Assembly: GCA_964520615.1 (NCBI GenBank) | Contig: CAZFNL010000068.1 | Coordinates: 1 to 36,769 of the forward strand | Reading direction: 5' to 3' | DNA from: JAMCUI01 sp964520615 | GTDB taxonomy: Bacteria; Patescibacteriota; Microgenomatia; 2-02-FULL-39-11 | DNA: 36,769 bases | Shown here: one piece after another, positions 30,548 to 36,769 of the stretch | How positions within the stretch are numbered: the first letter of the stretch is position 1 | Layout: the number at the start of each line of letters is the position of its first letter | The notes under the pieces: model-generated | Told to the model about the DNA's origin: nothing | Databases searched by the model: none | The model's input: only the letters and a program-made list of their open reading frames with translations | Program-made: the position numbers and the translations under genes

Positions 30548-31288
30548 CTATTGGAATAAGTTTTTCTTGCCAACCGCAGAACTGGGTAAACTGTATTCTT
30601 CGCTACTTGTCTGCTGGATCTTAGCAATAGTATTTAGTATCTTCTCCTCATTGCTACTCATATTGGGTAAAGGCGTATCAACGCTTCCTAAAGTAGCTGG
30701 TAAAGGATAAAAATACGCTTTTCCGACCAATGTCGCAATAAAAGCATCTCCACCTTTAGTCTCGATTTGAAACGAATCAACGGTAATATATCTCCCGCTA
30801 AAATCACCCAGGGCTTTAATAAAATTTTGAATGGAAGAGAGATTACCCAATATTTGTATCCCCACAGGCAACACGTAAGCTGAAGATCCAGGAATTCTGG
30901 TTAGCTGTGCGGAATTTGTCGAAATTACACCCAACTGAAAGTCGGTTTTCAAAAGTGACACATTGGTTTTCTGTTCCAATGTGTCAAAAGTATAAAAAAG
31001 GGAAACATAATCTTTTTCAGTTGGCAGAACTTGATCAATCTTGGCAAAATTATTTTTGTAATATTGAGCATCAATGGAAGCTAGAGAATTTACCTTTTTT
31101 TGGAGTATGTCACGATTTCTCTTCAAATCCTGCTGTTGTGCATAAATATTTTGAGCTCTATCAAAGTTAGGGATAAGAAGTGAAAAAGTCATCACTACGA
31201 CAACAAATATCACTATAGACGAAGCGATAATTATCTCATATCTTTTCAAAAGAGGAATATATTTTTTATAGTCAAAATCTTTATTCAT
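30548..31288 (-). CDS. pilO: Type IV pilus inner-membrane protein PilO
   Basis: Alignment-subcomplex protein linking PilN to the pilus channel. The 246-residue protein has a short cytoplasmic N-terminus, one transmembrane helix (about residues 19-40), a coiled-coil (RAQNIYAQQQDLKRNRDIL) and a periplasmic-like ferredoxin fold with 'LPVGIQILGNLSSIQNFIKAL'. In a monoderm CPR cell the domain would be extracytoplasmic. It starts with a 4-bp overlap on pilN. Confidence 0.86.
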   Translation of the reverse strand: MNKDFDYKKYIPLLKRYEIIIASSIVIFVVVVMTFSLLIPNFDRAQNIYAQQQDLKRNRDILQKKVNSLASIDAQYYKNNFAKIDQVLPTEKDYVSLFYTFDTLEQKTNVSLLKTDFQLGVISTNSAQLTRIPGSSAYVLPVGIQILGNLSSIQNFIKALGDFSGRYITVDSFQIETKGGDAFIATLVGKAYFYPLPATLGSVDTPLPNMSSNEEKILNTIAKIQQTSSEEYSLPSSAVGKKNLFQ

Positions 31289-31842
31289 TTTAGAAGCGAA
31301 TTATTTGCCAATAAAGTTATTGTTAATGTATAAGAACCAGTTTTTTCTCTGACTATCCCGTGTGCCTCAATTTTGGAAAAAATCTTTTTTTTATCTTTAT
31401 CCAAAAGATAACTTACTAAAGAATCCATGGAAGCGGAAGATGAAGCGGCAACAGAAAAAGTCACGTTTCCTTTATTATCAGATGCCATATTAGTAATTGA
31501 AATACCCGACAAATTCATTTGGTTTATTGCGCCAATTAGAGAAGTAAAATTTGCGCTTTTCCCAGAAACTTGATCCAAAATATTTAATCTTGAACTGGTA
31601 AGCGTATATATCCCTTCTGTATTTTTTTGTGATCCTATATTGTTTTCGAGCTGGTCAATCTCACTTTTTAATAAGTTAAACTGAAAAATGTTTGAATTGA
31701 TATAAAAAATCGAAGCCAAAAAAACTATTGTAAAAGTCAAAAGTGAAATAACAGCAACCACTGGTAAAATTATTTTCAGTTTTTTTACTACTGGTTTATC
31801 TTTTTCCAAAGGAAGAATCAAATTTACAGATTTTTTTGGCAT
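31285..31842 (-). CDS. pilN: Type IV pilus inner-membrane protein PilN
   Basis: Bitopic protein that docks PilM through its N-terminal tail. 'KKSVNLILPLEKDKP' at the start resembles the conserved PilN INLLP motif that binds the PilM groove. One transmembrane helix (about 27-48) and a short coiled-coil plus fold (about 60-180) follow. 185 residues is usual. It sits between pilM and pilO in the standard pilMNO order. No PilP or PilQ is visible, expected if there is no outer membrane. Confidence 0.87.
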   Translation of the reverse strand: MPKKSVNLILPLEKDKPVVKKLKIILPVVAVISLLTFTIVFLASIFYINSNIFQFNLLKSEIDQLENNIGSQKNTEGIYTLTSSRLNILDQVSGKSANFTSLIGAINQMNLSGISITNMASDNKGNVTFSVAASSSASMDSLVSYLLDKDKKKIFSKIEAHGIVREKTGSYTLTITLLANNSLLK

Positions 31843-31857
31843 AAATTATGACTATTT

Positions 31858-32889
31858 TTATGTTTCTAACTCTTTCAGCGCTAACCCTACGGCAGTTGTA
31901 TATATCGGAGCGTCTGGAGTTAAAGCCGGTAATATGTTGGGGTCAACTGAAAGGTTTATAAAGGGATTGTTTATCTGCGAATCTATCCCCAATTCTCTTG
32001 TCAGATGAAGTACCAAACCTGGTAACTTAGCTCCGCCGCCGCAAGCAACTACCGTTTTTATCTCTTCATGAGGAAACTGTTCCTTAAAATAGGCAGTAGT
32101 TTTTTCTATTTCCTCAAATAAGCTCTTGAAAAACGGGGTAAGCGTCTTGTAAATTTTACCTTCAAGTTTATTCTCATCCAAGCCATAATTTTTCTTATAC
32201 TCTTCAGCTTGGGGTAATTCAAAACCAAGTTCCTCAGCTATCGCCCTTGTAAATGTTGTCCCTCCAATTGGGTGCGACTTGGTAAAAACAAGTATATGGT
32301 CCCTGACAAGCGCTATTTCCGTACTTGAAGCTCCGATTGTCATAAGAAGCAAGTTTGGCAGATCGGGAAAGCTTTGAGTTATACTTCTAACATCTGCTAG
32401 AATCTCAGTTTCCAAAGCAACAGGATTTAATCCAGAAAGGCTTATAATACGCATATACCTTTCTATTGTACTTATTGGAGCAGCAACAAGAAGAACTTTC
32501 ATTTTATTTTTTTCCTCATTACGGTCTATCACCACATAATCGATTTTGACTTTGGCCAAGGGAAGAGGGATATATTGTTCTGCTTCCCATTGGATACTAG
32601 AATCCAACTCCTTATCGGTCATATTTGGAACTTCAATCACACGGGTTATTACTTTACTTGAGGGTAGCGATGCGGACACGTCAGCTGTAGCAACCTTCAT
32701 ATCATGAACCAGTCTGTTTATTGTATCAGCCAAAGCCTGATCATCACTGGGAGACATTGATAAAAACGATTTTGTAGGGGTAGCTATATAACCAGCAGCC
32801 AAAAGAGAGTTTGCGTCTTTATTAGACGAAATTTGGACAGCCTTTATAGACTGCATGCCGATATCTAGTCCTAGTAGTAACTTTGCCAT
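31858..32889 (-). CDS. pilM: Type IV pilus assembly ATPase-fold protein PilM
   Basis: Actin/FtsA-like cytoplasmic protein that binds the PilN tail. The nucleotide pocket shows 'LLGLDIGMQSIKAVQIS' at the N-terminus and 'VVACGGGAKLPGLVLHL' near the end. 'MTDKELDSSIQWEAEQYIPLP' is a highly characteristic PilM stretch. 343 residues is usual. It is the first gene of pilMNO on the minus strand, with its own promoter. Confidence 0.95.
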   Translation of the reverse strand: MAKLLLGLDIGMQSIKAVQISSNKDANSLLAAGYIATPTKSFLSMSPSDDQALADTINRLVHDMKVATADVSASLPSSKVITRVIEVPNMTDKELDSSIQWEAEQYIPLPLAKVKIDYVVIDRNEEKNKMKVLLVAAPISTIERYMRIISLSGLNPVALETEILADVRSITQSFPDLPNLLLMTIGASSTEIALVRDHILVFTKSHPIGGTTFTRAIAEELGFELPQAEEYKKNYGLDENKLEGKIYKTLTPFFKSLFEEIEKTTAYFKEQFPHEEIKTVVACGGGAKLPGLVLHLTRELGIDSQINNPFINLSVDPNILPALTPDAPIYTTAVGLALKELET

Positions 32890-32919
32890 GGGCAGTAGAA
32901 ATCCTTATCAGGATCCGTT

Positions 32920-32947
32920 ATCATATTATTACATATTATAAATACAA
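32920..32947 (-). promoter_or_regulatory. pilM promoter
   Basis: On the minus strand TTGTAT (32947-32942), 16-nt spacer, TATGAT (32925-32920). The leader would be ~22 nt and contains an AAGGA about 12 nt before the ATG. Confidence 0.5.
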
Positions 32948-32993
32948 TTTTCCATAGGAATAAACACTTGGTTGGCAAATAGGGGGGATAGAA

Positions 32994-33884
32994 TTAATGG
33001 CTGCAATTCTCGCAGAACAAAGCCATGTCAAATAATGTAGGAAAGGACTTATATCCTTGTGTCACCTGTATTTTTCTCACGATTCCCGTAGAAGTTTGGC
33101 CGACTGAAGTAATGAGCGAACCTTGTTGTGGAAGAGTTGCGGATGGCTGCACAGCTAAAACAGTACCAAAAAATAATGGTTGAATCCTCATTGCCAACAA
33201 TATGTCACCTGAAGACACTCCTAAACTCGTCGGAGTTATCACTTGTCTAAAACGATAATCCCCTCCACAATATCCTCCCGCTTTCTCCGCTTGTGTAAAA
33301 TTATCAGGCGGTGTCCTTGTAAGAGGGTCGGGGTCATAGGCACCCTTGGCAATATAATATTGGCCGCCTGCATCTTTATAATAAATACTTACCTCAATTG
33401 CAGACTCATCCGTTGATTTGGTTGCTTGGGAACCCCAACAGACTGTAAGCGTGGAAGAAGGACTATACGAGTTTGTGGCTGATTCATCTAATATTTCATT
33501 TGTATGAGAATTCAACCATAGAGTCTGAATATCGTTTGTCTCAGTATACGGATAGATAAAGACCGAATTGTTGCCACCCAACATGGTAACGTTGTAGTTT
33601 GCCGTAGTATTTGCGGTTACATTTAGAGAACCGCTAGAACCCACCTGAGCTCCTTGTAAAGCCGTTTCCACTCCCGCCTCTGCGGCTGAAAATGCGCGGC
33701 TGGACTGCTCTATCTGGGATGATATTCTCACATCGGTAACAGTTCTTGATATAAGAGACAATCCCACCGTCAATCCCACAACCGTGATTAAAACCAATAT
33801 CAGAACGACCTGTCCACGATTTAACTGTCTTTCCAAAACAAGCTTATTTTTTTCCATTAATACTCTCACTTTATCAATTATCAT
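32994..33884 (-). CDS. PilX-like pilus assembly protein
   Basis: Probable minor pilin-like or PilX-type assembly protein. The N-terminus 'RQLNRGQVVLILVLITVVGL' is a long hydrophobic helix followed by 'SSRAFSAAEAGVETALQGA', the pattern of PilX/type IV pilus accessory proteins rather than a GFTLIE prepilin site. The rest is a variable Thr/Ser-rich extracytoplasmic part with a Cys pair in the C-terminal tail (CENCSH). The start could also be the in-frame ATG at 33857. Tandem 14-bp repeats lie over its start. It is upstream of pilM in transcription order and may be a surface ligand or a tip component. Confidence 0.7.
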   Translation of the reverse strand: MIIDKVRVLMEKNKLVLERQLNRGQVVLILVLITVVGLTVGLSLISRTVTDVRISSQIEQSSRAFSAAEAGVETALQGAQVGSSGSLNVTANTTANYNVTMLGGNNSVFIYPYTETNDIQTLWLNSHTNEILDESATNSYSPSSTLTVCWGSQATKSTDESAIEVSIYYKDAGGQYYIAKGAYDPDPLTRTPPDNFTQAEKAGGYCGGDYRFRQVITPTSLGVSSGDILLAMRIQPLFFGTVLAVQPSATLPQQGSLITSVGQTSTGIVRKIQVTQGYKSFPTLFDMALFCENCSH

Positions 33885-33910
33885 TCTTAATTCATAATTC
33901 TTAATTCATA
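33883..33910 (+). repeat. Two tandem copies of a 14-bp unit
   Basis: ATTCTTAATTCATA occurs at 33883-33896 and directly again at 33897-33910, between the PilX-like start and the stop of the upstream gene. The reverse complement contains TATGAAT-like -10 sequences, so it may form a duplicated promoter element. Confidence 0.85.
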
Positions 33911-33912
33911 TT

Positions 33913-36363
33913 CTACGGTGCTGCCTCCTGCCAATTTACTTGGGATCTCCCCATATATTGCAATAGTTTTACCACATACTGTGGCTGATATATAAATTTG
34001 AATGCAGGAGTTGAAAAATTTGGAACGTTTCTCAATAATTGTAAATCATACGCATATACCATTCCGTTTATAGTGATAGGCTGGTCCGTTCCGTTTGACG
34101 TAGCTACAGTGAACGTTCCTCCATTACAACTGTTTACATCGTTACATCCTGATAAATACAATCCATATAATGTTGTTACGGTACTATCCACATATATATG
34201 TCCGTTTACTATAAATACCAACGTGTTTAAGACATCTGAAGGAGCTGTCGAAAAATCTATATTATTGTTTACCATCAGTGTTCCGGAAACCATAAATACA
34301 ACATCGTGTAAACCTTTAGCGTCAAGATTTGCTTTCAGATTTGGATCAACGGTATATGTTCCTGATCCTGAGTAAGAATAAACATGTTTAACTGAGCCCA
34401 GATCGCTTGCAGCTCCGACAACTGAATTATTTACACTAACCGCTTGTTCACTAAGAGTTTTCCAATAAAAAGGAAAATTAAAAGCATTTGAAAGGCTTGT
34501 TTGTTGTTTCCAGTCATTACTTTGTTTTGTCGATCCGTTTAATGTATTTAAAGTTTGCGAGTATCTCACTAGGCCGCCACTGTTTGGATTTGACGGACTT
34601 TGAATATCTTTTAATAGATATTGACCAGCCGGCACGTCCTGTATGATATTTTTCTGATAAATGTCGCCACCCTCAACCTGCATCCAACTGCCTGGTGTTG
34701 GAGTAGGAGTAATGGTGGGTGATGGGGTAACTGACGGAGTCAGAGACGGAGTTGGCGTATAAGTTGGCCCGCCAGGAGTAGGGGTATATTGAGGAATTAT
34801 AAACGGACACACAAACGGACCGGCAACATCTGATGGAGCTGATAAATTGCCAACGCTGTCTTTAGCTTGTACTTGACCGTATAGACTTTCTCCTGATTGA
34901 ATAGTACCTGCGATACTCCATGAGTTACTACCGGAGTCATAATTGCACTTAAGACTAGGATTAGAACTGTTTACGCACCAACTATAATCACCACCTCCAC
35001 CCAAAGGATTTGTCCAGAGTATAGGATGATAATTATCCGTGTTTCCACAAGACGCATCTGTTTCAGGATCATCCTGCCAAGAACAACTGAATGCGCATTC
35101 ACCCGTATAAAGATTCTGCGGCTGAAAAGTACATGTTGGAGTTCCCGGTTTACCCGGCGGGGAATAATCCATATTTAGAAGTTGGGCGGGCGCATCGTTT
35201 GACTGGGGGCATGTTGAAGATTTAGTATACGCTGTCCACCAATATCCACCAGTAGAGTTTAGCATGGAACTGTCGGAAACGTATTGACTATATGTTCCGG
35301 TAGGGTAGGGAGGCACTACCACGCTTCCCATCCTGTTAAACTTCTCATAGGCATTGCTGTAGAATTGAGCCCAGGCATTATCGCCGTTGGGATCTTCTAC
35401 ATAAGCTGAAAAAGTGGGCTTTGAGTTTGTACATAAAGTGTGAGCAGGAGCAATTAGAATTGGGGTCGGTAAAGTTAAACAAGACGCCGGCTGGGTAATA
35501 AGGGGAGTAGGCGTAACCTGTACTGAAGGAGTAGCGGTAGGAGTAAGATTTGCTGTAGGAGTGGGTGTCGCTGAAGGAAGTCCCGGTCCGGTAATGGTAG
35601 CACCTGGAGTAACTGACGGGGTCACTGTAACAAAAGGAAAATCTGCATAGGCCGGGCCGCCCCCTATTTGTACCACCTGAGGATTTGTATATGGAGGAAA
35701 CAGAACTGATCCGGTAGGAGTTACGACCAGTTTTACCAGATAATTACCGTTCAAAAATGGGGTAAAAAGATAATTTGCAGTGTAAGCAGTCAAATCGGGA
35801 CCTGTTACCTGGCTTGGCGCTGAAGTCACCTGAGCTAGTTGACTACCCTGTACTCCTCCAGTGTAATCGTACAAATTTACTGTGTAATTGGGTATTAACC
35901 CCTCAAGGTTTTCGTTTGCTCTGGTAACGCTGTTATTTGTCTCTGTATAAACCCAACCATTAATATTATAAGTAAAAAGCGGAAAATTTACCGTTTGGGT
36001 ATCGCCGTTTACATATACCACTACAGGATTTGACGCTCCGCAAGACGTTTTTAGCTGGTAGTTTGGAGGAATTGTTACAGCAATCGTATGGTTTCCGCCT
36101 CCCAAACCTTTTGATACATAACCATTACTATCAGTCAGGTTGCACCCGCCGTCATAATATATGCAATAATTGCTTTTGGGATCCTCACCTGTCTGGTAAG
36201 CGCAATCTCCTCCATTCTCACCCCAGATTTGGGAATTTACAGTACCAGGATAAGGTTGAGCAAAGCTCGGTTTGACAAAAATAGCTGCTACAAGAACAAA
36301 AATAAGGAATAAAATTATCCCATCCCAAAAATGGAAACTGTTACTTTCCATAATTATTAGCAT
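33913..36363 (-). CDS. Large secreted Pro/Thr-rich surface protein
   Basis: 816 residues; function not recognised. A signal peptide (about residues 12-36, ending SFAQ) exports it. The N-terminal half has two or three beta-rich segments with Cys (SpaA/CNA-B-like 'INGWVYTETNNS'). Two Thr/Pro linkers (about 247-290 and 526-558, VTPTPTP repeats) separate a middle Ig/fibronectin-like section from a C-terminal domain that contains IVNGHIYVDSTVT and resembles pilus/adhesin repeat proteins. No sortase motif or C-terminal anchor is visible. Start ATG 36363 (or 36351). It lies between a TPR-like gene and PilX-like/pilMNO, suggesting a cell-surface or pilus-associated adhesin. Poly-Pro/Thr linkers would benefit from EF-P. 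Confidence 0.6.
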   Translation of the reverse strand: MLIIMESNSFHFWDGIILFLIFVLVAAIFVKPSFAQPYPGTVNSQIWGENGGDCAYQTGEDPKSNYCIYYDGGCNLTDSNGYVSKGLGGGNHTIAVTIPPNYQLKTSCGASNPVVVYVNGDTQTVNFPLFTYNINGWVYTETNNSVTRANENLEGLIPNYTVNLYDYTGGVQGSQLAQVTSAPSQVTGPDLTAYTANYLFTPFLNGNYLVKLVVTPTGSVLFPPYTNPQVVQIGGGPAYADFPFVTVTPSVTPGATITGPGLPSATPTPTANLTPTATPSVQVTPTPLITQPASCLTLPTPILIAPAHTLCTNSKPTFSAYVEDPNGDNAWAQFYSNAYEKFNRMGSVVVPPYPTGTYSQYVSDSSMLNSTGGYWWTAYTKSSTCPQSNDAPAQLLNMDYSPPGKPGTPTCTFQPQNLYTGECAFSCSWQDDPETDASCGNTDNYHPILWTNPLGGGGDYSWCVNSSNPSLKCNYDSGSNSWSIAGTIQSGESLYGQVQAKDSVGNLSAPSDVAGPFVCPFIIPQYTPTPGGPTYTPTPSLTPSVTPSPTITPTPTPGSWMQVEGGDIYQKNIIQDVPAGQYLLKDIQSPSNPNSGGLVRYSQTLNTLNGSTKQSNDWKQQTSLSNAFNFPFYWKTLSEQAVSVNNSVVGAASDLGSVKHVYSYSGSGTYTVDPNLKANLDAKGLHDVVFMVSGTLMVNNNIDFSTAPSDVLNTLVFIVNGHIYVDSTVTTLYGLYLSGCNDVNSCNGGTFTVATSNGTDQPITINGMVYAYDLQLLRNVPNFSTPAFKFIYQPQYVVKLLQYMGRSQVNWQEAAP

Positions 36364-36371
36364 ACCTTTGC

Positions 36372-36769
36372 TTATCGATTATTGTCAATAACTGGAAACA
36401 ATTTGTCGTAAGCATATTTGATATCTGGATCATTCATATCAATCCACGGAACAGAATCCAATCCTTTTTGTGCAATCTCATGAAGTTTTTCACTTGCCGA
36501 TTTATCATCACCTTTATTTAAGTACGACAAGATTGGTTCTAAGTCTGAACTTAGAGACGCTTGTCTTGAAACACTAGGAAAAATGTTTATGATGCTGACC
36601 AGACTGTTATATGCCTGGATTAATTGGTGTTTTTTTATACTATATATGACATTAGTAATCATATATCTATATATACTTTTATATGAACCCTTTGTATCCA
36701 AAGGGTTTGTCCAAATAGCCATAAGATGATTTTCCAAAGCGCTATCATAATTTCCCAATCCGTCCTCAA
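36372..36769 (-). CDS. C-terminal part of a TPR-like protein (truncated by window edge)
   Basis: The reading frame is open to the edge, so the N-terminus lies outside. 'LGNYDSALENHLMAIWTNPL' is a TPR-type helix pair, followed by helices 'YMITNVIYSIKKHQLIQAYN' and a charged tail. Such repeats often end membrane glycosyl-ligase or secretion proteins, but nothing here decides between them. It ends 8 nt before the large secreted protein gene and is probably cotranscribed with it. Confidence 0.55.
   Translation of the reverse strand, partial: EDGLGNYDSALENHLMAIWTNPLDTKGSYKSIYRYMITNVIYSIKKHQLIQAYNSLVSIINIFPSVSRQASLSSDLEPILSYLNKGDDKSASEKLHEIAQKGLDSVPWIDMNDPDIKYAYDKLFPVIDNNR

Noticed and set aside
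1..36769. TGA recoded as Gly (genetic code 25)
   Set aside because: TGA ends infC, rplT and aroA at the expected C-termini, and reading through adds no family residues.
1..36769. CRISPR arrays, insertion sequences, integrases or prophage genes
   Set aside because: No regularly spaced repeats, transposase/integrase motifs or phage structural genes were seen.

Overview
The window reads as a chromosomal segment from a Candidate Phyla Radiation (Patescibacteria) bacterium, probably Microgenomates-like. The reasons are moderate-to-low GC, very compact genes, domain-pruned translation proteins (a ThrS without TGS, a PheT without the tRNA-binding OB domain, a trigger factor without the PPIase domain), a small CPR-style protein of unknown function, and a PilMNO cluster beside a Pro/Thr-rich secreted protein. 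TGA is used as an ordinary stop (infC, rplT, aroA), which argues against genetic code 25. The lineage call is inference; no rRNA is present.

Layout. 1-5193: efp, two secreted lysozyme-like proteins, tRNA-Leu(UAG), nth and a NUDIX gene on the minus strand, a short trigger factor, and a protein of unknown function. 5303-8488: tRNA-Val(GAC), a T-box-like leader, then thrS-infC-rpmI-rplT. 8466-18488: a complete aromatic amino acid operon (DAHP synthase, prephenate dehydratase, chorismate mutase, prephenate dehydrogenase, aroB, aroQ, aroA, aroK, aroE, aroC, aminotransferase) that would carry PEP plus erythrose-4-phosphate to Phe and Tyr. 18578-21742: pheS-pheT. 21751-24360 (minus): class A penicillin-binding protein. 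24457-30509: tyrS, a 34-aa membrane peptide, recG, rpmF, nusB, rnc, rpsP, khpA, trmD. 30548-36769 (minus): pilO, pilN, pilM, a PilX-like protein, a large secreted Pro/Thr-rich protein, and the C-terminal part of a TPR-like protein.

Main discovery. Immediately upstream of the aromatic operon there is a previously unannotated 17-codon leader peptide, MNSSTPTWSKYYFYFTS, carrying one Trp, three Tyr and two Phe codons. It lies under a near-consensus promoter, and the RNA contains four mutually exclusive pairing segments: 1:2 pre-emptor, 2:3 antiterminator, and 3:4 terminator followed by seven U. This is the full architecture of ribosome-mediated transcription attenuation, as in the E. coli trp and pheA leaders, and it would control the whole shikimate/Phe/Tyr operon.

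Other notable signals. (i) Many first genes of transcription units have a good -10 box only 6-9 nt before the start codon, which predicts widespread leaderless mRNAs. (ii) The thrS leader contains a T-box-like antiterminator (helix, 7-nt UGGAACC bulge, helix) and a U7 run. (iii) A perfect TTGACA-17-TATAAT promoter fires straight into an intrinsic terminator, predicting a ~53-nt RNA. (iv) The 5' end of aroC is partly duplicated just upstream of the gene.
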